Assembly: GCA_036263655.1 (NCBI GenBank)
Contig: DATAGP010000019.1
Location: 1-64,000 of the forward strand
DNA: 64,000 bases
Direction: 5' to 3'
Source: Schlegelella_A sp036263655
GTDB lineage: Bacteria; Pseudomonadota; Gammaproteobacteria; Burkholderiales; Burkholderiaceae_C
Part shown: positions 35,477-44,288 of the stretch, piece by piece
Layout: the number at the start of each line of letters is the position of its first letter
How positions within the stretch are numbered: the stretch's first letter is position 1
Notes under the pieces: generated by a model
Seen by the model: the letters and a program-made list of their open reading frames with translations, nothing else
Told to the model about the DNA's origin: nothing
Databases searched by the model: none
Translations under genes and position numbers: made by a program

Positions 35477-36529
35477 CTAGCGTCGCTCGCGCTCGAGCAG
35501 CATCGCGTCGCCGTAGCTGAAGAAGCGGTAGCGCGCCGCGACGGCGTGCCGGTAGAGCGCCATCGCCCGGGCGTGCCCGGCGAAGGCCGACACGAGCATG
35601 AGCAGCGTGCTGCGGGGCAGGTGGAAGTTGGTCAGCAGCAGGTCGACGACGCGGAACCGGAAGCCGGGCTGGATGAAGAGATCGGTCTCGCCTTCGCTCG
35701 CCGGCGGCACGCCAGGCTCGCTGCCGCGCAAGGCCGCGGACTCGAGCGCGCGCAGGCTGGTCGTGCCGACCGCCACCACCCGGCCGCCGCGCGCCCGCGT
35801 GCGGGCGATGGACGCGACGGCTTCGGCGCCGACCCGAAATCGCTCGCTGTGCATCACGTGCTCGGCGAGGGCCTCGCTGCGCACCGGCTGGAAGGTGCCG
35901 GCACCGACGTGCAGGGTGATCGCCGTGCGCTCGATGCCGCGTGCGTCGAGCTCGGCGAGGAGCGCGGCGTCGAAGTGCAAGGCGGCGGTCGGCGCGGCGA
36001 CCGCTCCCGGCTGGGTCGCGAACACCGTCTGGTAGCGGCGCTCGTCGTCCGGCCCGTCACCGCGCTCGATGTAGGGCGGCAGCGGCACGTGGCCGTGCGC
36101 ATCGAGCAGCGAGTGCGGATCGGCCGGAAAGCGCAGCCGGTACAAGGACGCGTCGGCGCCGGCCCGACCGAGGACCTCGACCTCGAACGCGTCGGCGAAG
36201 CGGATCGTGCTGCCGGTCCGGGGCGCCTTGCTGGCGCGCACGTGCGCGAGGACGGTGCCGTCGTCGTCGACGCGCTCGACCAGCGCCTCGACGGCGCCGC
36301 CGCTCGCCTTGACGCCGAGCAGGCGTGCCTTCATCACGCGGGTGTCGTTGACGACGAGCAGGTCGCCGGCGCGAAGCAGGCCGGGCAGCTCGCGGAACAT
36401 GCGGTCGACCGGGATGTCGCCGCGGCCGTCGAGCAGCCGCGAGCCGCTGCGCTCGGCCGTCGGTTGCTGCGCGATCAGCTCCGGCGGCAGCGCGAAGTCG
36501 AAGTCGCCGAGGCCGAGGGGCGGTGTCAT
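35477..36529 (-). CDS. queA: S-adenosylmethionine:tRNA ribosyltransferase-isomerase
   Basis: This is a 350-residue enzyme that transfers and rearranges the ribose of SAM onto preQ1-tRNA to form epoxyqueuosine. The N terminus FDFALPPELIAQQPTAERSGSR is typical, and GDLLVVNDTRVMKARL, TAALHFD and LLTNFHLPRSTLLMLVSAFAG follow. Its ATG is only 19 bases from the recG start on the other strand, so any promoter must overlap recG sequence. tgt follows in the same direction. Confidence 0.96.
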   Translation of the reverse strand: MTPPLGLGDFDFALPPELIAQQPTAERSGSRLLDGRGDIPVDRMFRELPGLLRAGDLLVVNDTRVMKARLLGVKASGGAVEALVERVDDDGTVLAHVRASKAPRTGSTIRFADAFEVEVLGRAGADASLYRLRFPADPHSLLDAHGHVPLPPYIERGDGPDDERRYQTVFATQPGAVAAPTAALHFDAALLAELDARGIERTAITLHVGAGTFQPVRSEALAEHVMHSERFRVGAEAVASIARTRARGGRVVAVGTTSLRALESAALRGSEPGVPPASEGETDLFIQPGFRFRVVDLLLTNFHLPRSTLLMLVSAFAGHARAMALYRHAVAARYRFFSYGDAMLLERERR

Positions 36530-36536
36530 GGAGAGG

Positions 36537-36542
36537 CAAAAT
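36537..36542 (+). promoter_or_regulatory. Possible -10 box for leaderless recG
   Basis: CAAAAT lies in a small AT-rich island between the divergent queA and recG starts and ends seven bases before the recG ATG. On the other strand the same island reads GAGAAT, 12 bases before queA, so it might serve both genes. Confidence 0.32.
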
Positions 36543-36548
36543 TCTCCC

Positions 36549-38624
36549 ATGGCCCCTTCCCGGTCGGCGAGTGCCCGATCCGCCCCTTCGCGATCGACCC
36601 CCTCGCGATCGGCTCCCGACAAGGCGCTGGAGAAGCTGGGCCTGCACCGCGACATCGACCTCGCGCTGCACCTGCCGCTGCGCTACGAGGACGAGACCCG
36701 CATCGTGCCGATCGCGTCGCTGCGCGACGGCGAGACCGGGCAGGTGGAGGGCATCGTCGGCGAGTCGAGGATCCAGTTCCGGCCGCGCCGCCAGCTCGTC
36801 GTCACGATCTCGGACGAGAGCGGCGACCTCGTCCTGCGTTTCCTGCACTTCTACCCCTCGCACCAGAAGGCACTCGCCGCCGGCAAGCGCCTTCGCGTGC
36901 GCGGCGAGGCGCGCGGCGGCTTCTTCGGGCTGGAGATGGTGCATCCGGTGTTCAAGGCGGCGACTGCCGAGACGCCGTTGCCGACGTCGCTCACGCCGGT
37001 CTATCCGAGCACGGTGCAGCTGTCGCAGCACGTGCTGCGCAAGGCCGTGGAGACCGGTCTCGCCCGTGCCGACCTCGACGAGCACCTGCCGCCCGGGCTC
37101 GTCCCTGCGGGCCTGCCCACGCTGCGCGAGGCGCTGGCCCGGCTGCACCATCCCGCGCCCGGCCTCGACGCCGGCGCCCTCGAGGACCGCTCGCATCCTG
37201 CGTGGCAGCGGCTCAAGTACGACGAGCTGCTGGCGCAGCAGCTCTCGCAGCTGCTCGCCAAGCGCGAGCGGGAGCGGCAACGGGCGCCGCGGCTGGCCAG
37301 CCCGAGCGCGGCGACCGGGCTGCACGACGCCTTGCTCGAGGCGCTGCCGTTCCGGCTGACGCCGGCGCAGCAGCGGGTCGCGGCGGAGATCACCGGCGAC
37401 CTCGGCCGCGAGATTCCGATGCATCGCCTGCTCCAGGGCGACGTCGGCTCGGGCAAGACCGTGGTCGCGGCGCTGGCGGCGGCGCGCAGCATCGACGCCG
37501 GCTGGCAATGCGCCCTGATGGCGCCGACCGAGATCCTCGCCGAGCAGCACCTGAAGAAGCTGGTCGGCTGGCTGGCGCCGCTCGGGGTCACCGTCGCCTG
37601 GCTCACCGGCAGCCGCAAGGGCAAGGCCCGCGAGGCGATGCTCGAGCAGGTGGCCTCGGGCGAGGCCGCCCTCGTCGTCGGCACGCATGCGGTGATCGAG
37701 GAGCAGGTGCGCTTCGCCCGCCTCGGCCTGGCGATCGTCGACGAGCAGCACCGCTTCGGCGTCGGCCAGCGGCTGGCCCTGCGCGACAAGCTCGCCGGCC
37801 TCGACCCGCACATGCTGATGATGAGCGCGACGCCGATCCCGCGCACCCTGGCGATGACGCTGTTCGCCGACCTCGACGTCAGCACCATCGACAGCCTTCC
37901 GCCGGGGCGCACGCCGGTCGTCACCAAGCTGTTCTCCGATGCCAAGCGCGACGAGGTCATCGCCCGCATCCGCGACGAGGCACGGCACCGTCGCCAGGTC
38001 TACTGGGTCTGCCCGCTCGTCGAGGCATCGGCGGCGCTCGACCTGCAGAACGCCACCGCCACGCACGAGCAGCTCTGCGCCGCCCTGCCCGGCCTGCGCG
38101 TCGGCCTGCTGCACGGGCGCATGCGCGCCGCGGAGAAGGCGGCGACGATGGCCCTCTTCGCGAGCGGGCAGATCGCCGTCCTGGTCGCGACGACGGTGAT
38201 CGAGGTCGGCGTCGACGTGCCGAACGCGTCGCTCATGGTGGTCGAGCACGCCGAGCGCTTCGGCCTGGCCCAGCTGCACCAGCTGCGCGGCCGCGTCGGC
38301 CGCGGCGAAGCGGCGAGCGTGTGCGTGCTGCTCTACACCGGGCCGCTGTCCGACACCGCCAAGGCGCGGTTGAAGGCGATGCTCGAGACCGACGACGGCT
38401 TCGAGATCTCGCGCCGCGACCTGGACATCCGCGGCCCGGGCGAGTTCCTCGGCGCGCGCCAGTCCGGCGCGCCGCTGCTGCGCTTCGCCGACCCGATCGC
38501 CGACGAGGCGCTGCTGCTGCGGGCCCGCGACGCGGCGGAGCACCTGCTCGCCACCGACCCTGCCGCCGCCGAGCGCCACATCGAGCGCTGGCTCGGCGGC
38601 CGCGCCGACTACCTCAACGCCTGA
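36549..38624 (+). CDS. recG: ATP-dependent DNA helicase RecG
   Basis: This is a 691-residue SF2 helicase that remodels stalled forks and branched DNA. After a 22-residue Ser/Arg-rich repeat comes the wedge domain (about 60-180, with LHLPLRYEDETR). Helicase motifs include QGDVGSGKTVVAALA (I), DEQHRFGV (II), MSATPIPRTLAMT (III) and RGRVGRGEAASVCVLL (VI). Length matches E. coli RecG. An in-frame ATG seven codons upstream overlaps the queA start and is an alternative with a somewhat better-placed GAGGGG. Confidence 0.96.
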   Translation: MAPSRSASARSAPSRSTPSRSAPDKALEKLGLHRDIDLALHLPLRYEDETRIVPIASLRDGETGQVEGIVGESRIQFRPRRQLVVTISDESGDLVLRFLHFYPSHQKALAAGKRLRVRGEARGGFFGLEMVHPVFKAATAETPLPTSLTPVYPSTVQLSQHVLRKAVETGLARADLDEHLPPGLVPAGLPTLREALARLHHPAPGLDAGALEDRSHPAWQRLKYDELLAQQLSQLLAKRERERQRAPRLASPSAATGLHDALLEALPFRLTPAQQRVAAEITGDLGREIPMHRLLQGDVGSGKTVVAALAAARSIDAGWQCALMAPTEILAEQHLKKLVGWLAPLGVTVAWLTGSRKGKAREAMLEQVASGEAALVVGTHAVIEEQVRFARLGLAIVDEQHRFGVGQRLALRDKLAGLDPHMLMMSATPIPRTLAMTLFADLDVSTIDSLPPGRTPVVTKLFSDAKRDEVIARIRDEARHRRQVYWVCPLVEASAALDLQNATATHEQLCAALPGLRVGLLHGRMRAAEKAATMALFASGQIAVLVATTVIEVGVDVPNASLMVVEHAERFGLAQLHQLRGRVGRGEAASVCVLLYTGPLSDTAKARLKAMLETDDGFEISRRDLDIRGPGEFLGARQSGAPLLRFADPIADEALLLRARDAAEHLLATDPAAAERHIERWLGGRADYLNA
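36555..36614 (+). repeat. Four tandem 15-bp units at the recG 5' end
   Basis: The units encode PSRSA, SARSA, PSRST and PSRSA and are imperfect copies built on cgatcg. They make a short basic, probably disordered N-terminal tail before the RecG wedge domain. Confidence 0.7.
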
Positions 38625-38660
38625 GCCGCTCCGGGCCGGCGCGACGAGCCCGCCTTCGCC

Positions 38661-39518
38661 TCAGCTCGCCGCGCGCTTCGCGTCGCCGAGACGGCCGAGC
38701 CGCTCGCGCAGGGCGCGGTGCGGTTTGAAGCCGCGGTCGATCAACGGCGCGGCGAGGCGGCCGAACGCCGGCCAGAGCGAGCGCCGGGTCCGCATCTGCA
38801 TCGGCAGCGACGGGCGGGCCCAGCCGCGCCGGACCGCGTCGTCGACCTCCGCCGCCGTCACGATGCCGGCGTCGATCGCCTCGAGCAGGTGATCGACCCA
38901 GATGTCGCCGTGCGGATGGCGCGCATAGACCCAGGGCTGCGTCTCGATGTGCGTGAAATGGAGCAGGCCGGTGCGGCCCGGCTCGTAGCGGTCGAGCGAG
39001 TTCCACTCGATCGGGATGCGCGCCTGCACGCGTTCGGGCGCTTCCAGGCAGACCTGGCCGACGAGCTGGTCGTAGTCGTAGCGCCCTTCGTCGAGCCCGG
39101 CGACGATGTCGTCCGGGTTCCAGCGCAGGCGGTCGCAGTCGAGCAGCATGACGCTGAACTGCCTGGGCCGCGCCGGATCGGACGACGGCGCGTGCAGCAC
39201 CGTGGCGTCGTCGAACGGGATCTCCCACAGCTCGCGCAGGTCGCGGAACACCAGCATGTCGGCGTCGACGTACAGGGCGCGGCCGCGGTAGCCGGCGAGC
39301 CGGGGGATGGCGAAGCGATGGAACGAGAACTCGGTGCGCGGGTGGTTGCGCCGGTCCTTGGGGAAGGGCCAGCGCACGCTCTCCATGGTGTCGAAGGAGA
39401 TCGGCATCGCCGTGTGCCGGCGCATCGAGAACTGCAGCAGCTTGCAGGCGATGCCCTGCGACGGATCGGTGCCGACGAAGACGCGAGCCGGCTCGTCGCT
39501 GCGCGCGGGCGTGCTCAT
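38661..39518 (-). CDS. GT8-like glycosyltransferase
   Basis: This is a 285-residue soluble glycosyltransferase of the GT-A fold. The metal/nucleotide DxD motif is in ALYVDADMLVFRD. VFVGTDPSQGIACKLLQFS begins the domain, and the C-terminal HFTHIETQPWVYARHPHGD gives the last metal-binding His. It probably transfers a hexose to a surface glycan. The start overlaps the stop of the upstream capsule-type transferase by four bases (ATGA), so the two act in one pathway. It faces recG tail to tail. Confidence 0.78.
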   Translation of the reverse strand: MSTPARSDEPARVFVGTDPSQGIACKLLQFSMRRHTAMPISFDTMESVRWPFPKDRRNHPRTEFSFHRFAIPRLAGYRGRALYVDADMLVFRDLRELWEIPFDDATVLHAPSSDPARPRQFSVMLLDCDRLRWNPDDIVAGLDEGRYDYDQLVGQVCLEAPERVQARIPIEWNSLDRYEPGRTGLLHFTHIETQPWVYARHPHGDIWVDHLLEAIDAGIVTAAEVDDAVRRGWARPSLPMQMRTRRSLWPAFGRLAAPLIDRGFKPHRALRERLGRLGDAKRAAS

Positions 39519-40729
39519 GACGACAGGAGGCTCGAAGCGGACGAGGTGGCGGGCGTGGCGGGCGACGCGGCCGGCAACGCCGACAGCGGCGTCGCGGCAC
39601 GTCGGACGAGCTCATTCTGCAACGCCCAGCGACCCTCGAGCACGGGCGCCAGCGCGTCGGCGAAGCTGAACGCCGGGATGCCGTACAGGCGTGGCAGGTA
39701 GAAGATCGCGGTCGAGATGCCGGCGACGCAGGCGGCGAGGCCCAGGCTCTCGGCGACCAGCTCGACCGGCAGCGCGAACGGCAGCGCGACCTCGCGCACG
39801 CGACCGGGCGGCGCGCCCGCCAGCAGGTCGTCCAGGAAAGGCTCCTGGGCGCGCGGATGTTCCTTCCACCAGACGTCGTAGCCGCGCTCGACGATGGTGG
39901 CGATCGCCTCGGCATAGATCGCCAGCTCGTCGGCCCGGCTCAGCGCGCCCCAGCGCGACAGGGTCTGGCCGAGGACGAGGACGGCCGGCCGCCGCTGCGC
40001 CGGCACCGCGTGGTCGCGCACCGCCGGCAGTCGGCGGCACGCCGCGAGAACCTCGCGCAGGCGCGCCGCCGCGACGGCATGGCGCGGCACGTGCGCGAGC
40101 ACCGCCGGCGCCGGCCAGAGGTCCGCGAGCAGCATCCAGGCGCCAGCGATGCGCGCGGCGTGGCGCGGGTCGAGCCACGCCTTGTGGCGGCGAAAGCGCC
40201 GCACCGGCCGACGCGCGTCGAGCCAGCCGCGCAGCGTCGCCGGCACGCGGGCCGGCCAGGCCAGCGACGCCGGCTCGGGCTCCAACGGCGTCGGCGGCTG
40301 CGGCAGGTACGAGAACAGGCCGTCCTCGTAGACCTGGACCATCGCCTCGGGCCATGCATCCATCACCAGCTTCTCCGGCGCCCGGGTCAGGAAGCAGAGC
40401 CACAGCTCGTCGACGCGCGCCACGCCGAGCTGGCTGCGCAGGCGCTCCTTCAGGGCGTCGAACTCGCGCTGGCTGATCTTGCGGCGGACCGACGCCATGA
40501 GATCGAAGGCATCGACGACGCAATGCCAGGGCCGCGCCGCGCTCGCGATCTCGCGCATCGCCGTCTTCAAGGCGTGGCTCACCGGCACCGTCTCGTAGAG
40601 CACGAGATGGTCCTCGCAGGCGACGCCGTCGTGCTGCGCATCGGCTTCGGCGAGCGCGGCGGCGAGGGCGACGACCTGCCAGCTGCCGAGCGCGAATCCG
40701 ACCCGCACCCGGGGCGTGCCGCTTACCAT
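39515..40729 (-). CDS. Putative capsular polysaccharide or polysialyltransferase-like protein
   Basis: This 404-residue protein looks like a GT-B glycosyltransferase without membrane helices. It has RVGFALGSWQVVALAAAL at the start, then AMVQVYEDGLFSYLP (an acidic motif also seen in polysialyltransferases), LVLGQTLSRWG, DVWWKEHPRAQEPF (KxHP) and GISTAIFYLPRLYGIP. Those four together resemble the alpha-2,8-polysialyltransferase family (PF07388), but I cannot confirm this and the donor may not be sialic acid. No sialic-acid synthesis or capsule export genes lie in the window. It is translationally coupled to the GT8-like gene and divergent from the Yip1 gene. Confidence 0.55.
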   Translation of the reverse strand: MVSGTPRVRVGFALGSWQVVALAAALAEADAQHDGVACEDHLVLYETVPVSHALKTAMREIASAARPWHCVVDAFDLMASVRRKISQREFDALKERLRSQLGVARVDELWLCFLTRAPEKLVMDAWPEAMVQVYEDGLFSYLPQPPTPLEPEPASLAWPARVPATLRGWLDARRPVRRFRRHKAWLDPRHAARIAGAWMLLADLWPAPAVLAHVPRHAVAAARLREVLAACRRLPAVRDHAVPAQRRPAVLVLGQTLSRWGALSRADELAIYAEAIATIVERGYDVWWKEHPRAQEPFLDDLLAGAPPGRVREVALPFALPVELVAESLGLAACVAGISTAIFYLPRLYGIPAFSFADALAPVLEGRWALQNELVRRAATPLSALPAASPATPATSSASSLLSS

Positions 40730-40802
40730 TCGCGCCGGGGCGGCGCCGCGCCCCACCACGCCAGGTCGCGGCCCGCAGAGTATTCGTCGAACGGAGGAAC
40801 CG

Positions 40803-42053
40803 ATGTCATTGATCGAGCGTGTGCAATCCATCCTGCTCAAGCCGAAGCAGACCTGGCCGGTGATCGCTGCCGAGGGCGGCGACGTGGCCAGCATCTTCAC
40901 ACGCTACGTGATGATTCTGGCCGCCATCCCGGCCGTCGCGACCTTCATCGGCATGACCCTGTTCGGCATCGGCGGCTTCGGCATCAACGTTCGCATCCCC
41001 GTCGGCGCCGCGCTCGGCAGCATGATCATCGGCTACGTCATGTCGCTGGTGATGGTGTTCGTGCTGGCCCTCATCGTCAACGCGCTGGCACCGACCTTCG
41101 GCGGCACCAAGAACCAGGTCGCGGCAGTGAAGGTCGTCGCCTACTCGATGACCGCCGCCTTCGTCGCCGGCATCCTCGGCCTGCTGCCGTCGCTGGCCGT
41201 GCTCGGCTCGCTGATCGGCCTGGTCTGGGCGATCTATCTCCTCTACACCGGCCTGCCGGTGCTGATGCGCTCGCCGGCGGACAAGGCCGGCGCATACACC
41301 GCGGTCGTCATCGTCTGCGCCATCGTCGCGGGGATCGTCCTGTCCGCGGTGTCGGCGCTGTTCGTGAACCGCGGGACGATGGGCCTGGGCGGTGTCGCCG
41401 GCGTCGGCGCGGCCGGCGGCGACGTGACCATCAAGGGCCCCGACGGCACGTCCGTGACCCTCAACCCGGGCAGCATGGAAGCGATGGCCAAGAAGATGGA
41501 AGAAGCCGGCAAGCGCATGGAAGCGGCGCAGCAGGCGGGCGACCCGGCCGCCGCCGGCAAGGCGATGGGCGACATCCTGGGCGCCATGTCGGGCAACGCC
41601 AACACGACGCCGATCCCCTCCGCCGACCTCAAGGCGATGCTGCCCGAGGCCCTCGGCGACATGAAGCGGTCGGGCGTCGAGGCGAGCAGCGGCCAGGCCA
41701 TGGGCATCGGCGGCTCGGCGGCCAAGGCCACCTACAGCGCCGGCGAGCGCCGGGTCGAGCTGTCGATCACCGATTCCGGCGGCCTCGCGGGCCTCGCGGC
41801 CATGGCCGGCTGGGCCAACATGACGATGGACAAGGAAACCGACGGCAAGGTCGAGAAGGTCTACAAGGCCGGCAGCCGCACCATCCACGAGGAATACCGC
41901 AAGGACGGCAGCCAGGGCGAGATGACGGTGCTTCTGGGCAACGGCCTGATCGTCTCGGCCGAAGGCAGCCAGGTCGACATGCCGGCGCTGAAGCGGGTGG
42001 TCGAGGGCGTCGACCTCGCCAAGCTCGAGGCGCTGAAGCGGCCGGCCAAGTAG
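40803..42053 (+). CDS. Yip1-domain membrane protein with periplasmic tail
   Basis: This 416-residue protein has a Yip1 domain (about 10-200) with five helices starting MSLIERVQSILLKPKQTWPV and including PSLAVLGSLIGLVWAIYLLYTGLPVL. About 200 further residues follow that are not part of Yip1: an amphipathic segment (GSMEAMAKKMEEAGKRMEAAQ) and a domain ending KLEALKRPAK with GNGLIVSAEGS. GGAGGA five bases before the ATG supports the start. No function is known for bacterial Yip1 proteins. It sits just upstream of oxyR but has its own spacing. Confidence 0.8.
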   Translation: MSLIERVQSILLKPKQTWPVIAAEGGDVASIFTRYVMILAAIPAVATFIGMTLFGIGGFGINVRIPVGAALGSMIIGYVMSLVMVFVLALIVNALAPTFGGTKNQVAAVKVVAYSMTAAFVAGILGLLPSLAVLGSLIGLVWAIYLLYTGLPVLMRSPADKAGAYTAVVIVCAIVAGIVLSAVSALFVNRGTMGLGGVAGVGAAGGDVTIKGPDGTSVTLNPGSMEAMAKKMEEAGKRMEAAQQAGDPAAAGKAMGDILGAMSGNANTTPIPSADLKAMLPEALGDMKRSGVEASSGQAMGIGGSAAKATYSAGERRVELSITDSGGLAGLAAMAGWANMTMDKETDGKVEKVYKAGSRTIHEEYRKDGSQGEMTVLLGNGLIVSAEGSQVDMPALKRVVEGVDLAKLEALKRPAK

Positions 42054-42084
42054 GCACGATTGGGCAACCGACACCGGCGCGCCG

Positions 42085-43014
42085 ATGACGCTCACCGAGC
42101 TGCGATACGTCGTCGCCGTGGCGCGCGAGAAGCACTTCGGGCGCGCCGCCGAGGCCTGCTTCGTGTCGCAGCCGACGCTCTCGGTCTCGATCAAGAAGCT
42201 CGAGGAGGAGCTCGACGTCCGCATCTTCGAGCGCGGCGCCAGCGAGGTGAGCGTGACGCCGATCGGCGCCGAGATCGTGCGCCAGGCGCAGGCGGTCATC
42301 GAGCAGGCGGCCGAGATCCGGGAGACGGCGAAGCGGCGCAAGGATCCGCTCAACGGGCCGCTCGCGCTGGGCGTGATCTACACCATCGGCCCCTACCTGC
42401 TGCCGGAACTGGTGCGCCAGACGATCGAGCGGGTGCCGCAGATGCCGCTCATGCTGCAGGAGAACTTCACCGCCAAGCTGCTCGAGCTGCTGCGCGCCGG
42501 CGAGCTCGACTGCGCGATCATGGCCGAGCCGTTCCCCGACACCGGCCTCGCGGTCGCGCCCCTCTACGACGAGCCGTTCATGGTCGCGGTGCCGAAGAAT
42601 CATGCGCTGGCCGAGCGCAGCGCCATCAGCGCCGACGAGCTGAAGCAGGAGAAGATGCTCCTGCTCGGCACCGGCCACTGCTTCCGCGACCACGTCCTCG
42701 AGGTCTGCCCGGAGTACGCCCAGTTCTCGCCGCCCGGCGACGTCGGCGGCATCCGCAAGACCTTCGAGGGCTCGTCGCTGGAGACCATCAAGTACATGGT
42801 CGCCTCGGGCATGGGGATCACGGTCGTGCCGCAGCTCTCGGTGCCCGAGGAGGAGCAGACGCACGTGCGCTACGTGCCCTTCCGCGAGCCGGTGCCGACG
42901 CGCCGGGTGGTGATCGCCTGGCGCCGCAGCTTCACCCGCTACGAGGCGATCGCCGCCCTGCGCAACGCCATCTACGCCTGCGAGCTGAAGGGCGTCCGCC
43001 GCCTCACCGGCTGA
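42085..43014 (+). CDS. oxyR: Peroxide-sensing transcription regulator OxyR
   Basis: This is a 309-residue LysR-type regulator that senses hydrogen peroxide. The helix-turn-helix is about 15-45 (HFGRAAEACFVSQPTLSVSI). The redox cysteines fall at residues 199 and 208 in GTGHCFRDHVLEVCPEY, exactly the E. coli numbering and spacing, so I am confident of OxyR rather than another LysR protein. It is followed 100 bases later by dps, a classic target. No Shine-Dalgarno sequence is obvious. Confidence 0.96.
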   Translation: MTLTELRYVVAVAREKHFGRAAEACFVSQPTLSVSIKKLEEELDVRIFERGASEVSVTPIGAEIVRQAQAVIEQAAEIRETAKRRKDPLNGPLALGVIYTIGPYLLPELVRQTIERVPQMPLMLQENFTAKLLELLRAGELDCAIMAEPFPDTGLAVAPLYDEPFMVAVPKNHALAERSAISADELKQEKMLLLGTGHCFRDHVLEVCPEYAQFSPPGDVGGIRKTFEGSSLETIKYMVASGMGITVVPQLSVPEEEQTHVRYVPFREPVPTRRVVIAWRRSFTRYEAIAALRNAIYACELKGVRRLTG

Positions 43015-43117
43015 GGCCCCGGGCGGGCGGCCCCTTGCCTATGGCGGGGCTAAGGAAAAGCAATTCGCACAGGCTTCGCAACGGGCGTAGCCTGTGGCTT
43101 TCATGTCGAGGTCCACC

Positions 43118-43603
43118 ATGCCCCACCCCGCTCCCCGCATCAACATCGGCATCGACGAACAGGATCGGCGCGCCATCACCGAGGGTCTCTCGAAGCTGCT
43201 CGCCGACACCTACACGCTCTACCTGACGACGCACAACTTCCACTGGAACGTCACCGGCCCGATGTTCAACACATTGCACCTGATGTTCATGGAGCAGTAC
43301 ACGGAGCTCTGGAACGCGGTCGATCCGATCGCCGAGCGGATCCGCTCGCTGGGCTTTCCCGCCCCCGGCTCGTACGCGCAGTTCGGTGCCCTGAGCTCGA
43401 TCAAGGACGTGCCGGTCGACCCGCCGCAGGCGCTCGAGATGGTCCGCATCCTCGTCGAGGGGCACGAGGCGGTCGCGCGCACCGCCCGCGGGATCTTCCC
43501 CACCGCCGAGAAGGCCGGCGACGAGCCGACCGCCGACCTGCTGACCCAGCGCCTCACGGTGCACGAGCAGACGGCGTGGATGCTGCGCAGCCTGCTCGAG
43601 TAG
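43118..43603 (+). CDS. dps: Dps-family DNA-binding ferritin
   Basis: This is a 161-residue mini-ferritin that stores iron using hydrogen peroxide and protects DNA. The ferroxidase residues lie in LYLTTHNFHWNVTGPMFNTLH and in the helix after YTELWNAVDPIAERI. Four-helix-bundle length is normal. GAGG six bases upstream supports the ATG; a GTG and another ATG lie a few codons earlier. It follows oxyR, as in many Burkholderiales, and is probably under OxyR control. Confidence 0.92.
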   Translation: MPHPAPRINIGIDEQDRRAITEGLSKLLADTYTLYLTTHNFHWNVTGPMFNTLHLMFMEQYTELWNAVDPIAERIRSLGFPAPGSYAQFGALSSIKDVPVDPPQALEMVRILVEGHEAVARTARGIFPTAEKAGDEPTADLLTQRLTVHEQTAWMLRSLLE

Positions 43604-43612
43604 GGCCGCTCG

Positions 43613-44251
43613 TTGGCACCGCTCCCCGGGCCCACGCCCATTCGCGTGGCCGTGGTCAGCTTCGACGGCTTCAACGAGCTCGACTCGTTCATCGCCCTCG
43701 GCCTCCTCAACCGCCTCTCGGCCGACGGCTGGAAGGCCGAGATCGCCGGCCCGGCGACGCGCCTGACCTCGATGAACGGCGTCACCATCGAGGCGCAGCA
43801 GCCGCTCGAGTTCGCCAACGAGGCCGACGTCGTGCTCTTCGGCAGCGGCATCTACACCCGCGCGATCGCCGAGGACAAGGGCCGCACCGGCTCGCTGCTC
43901 GATCGACTGCAGCTCGACCCGCTGCGGCAGACGATCGGCGCGCAGTGCTCGGGTGCGCTGCTGCTGGCGCGGCTCGGCCTGCTCGCCGACATGCCGGCGT
44001 GCACCGACTCGACGACGCGGCCCTGGCTCATGGAGGTCGGGGTCCGCGTCGAGGACGCGCCCTTCCACGCGCGCGGCCCGATCGGTACCGCCGGCGGCTG
44101 CATGTCGTCGCAATATCTCGCCGCCTGGGTCATGCTGCGCGTGGCCGGCGAGGCCGCCGCGACGCGGGCCCTGCACTACGTCGGTCCGGTCGGCGAGAAG
44201 GAGGCGTACGTGAAGCGCATCCTCGACGTCGTCCGCCCTTTCGTCGACTGA
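43613..44251 (+). CDS. DJ-1/PfpI-family protein
   Basis: This is a 212-residue DJ-1/ThiJ/PfpI protein with the nucleophile elbow Cys112 in IGAQCSGALLLARLG. The family includes proteases, glyoxalases, amidases and chaperones; which one applies is not visible. It starts at TTG ten bases after dps, so it is very likely in the peroxide-response unit. RVAVVSFDGFNELDSFIALG at the N terminus fits the fold. A GTG a few codons later is another possible start. Confidence 0.85.
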   Translation: MAPLPGPTPIRVAVVSFDGFNELDSFIALGLLNRLSADGWKAEIAGPATRLTSMNGVTIEAQQPLEFANEADVVLFGSGIYTRAIAEDKGRTGSLLDRLQLDPLRQTIGAQCSGALLLARLGLLADMPACTDSTTRPWLMEVGVRVEDAPFHARGPIGTAGGCMSSQYLAAWVMLRVAGEAAATRALHYVGPVGEKEAYVKRILDVVRPFVD

Positions 44252-44288
44252 GCCGTCGCCGCGCGCGTCGGCGGGCGTCGCGGCAGCG

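Noticed and set aside
34247..38728. A 1493-codon plus-strand frame over tgt, queA and recG
   Set aside because: Antisense to tgt and queA and out of phase with recG. No homology and extreme Arg/Ala composition.
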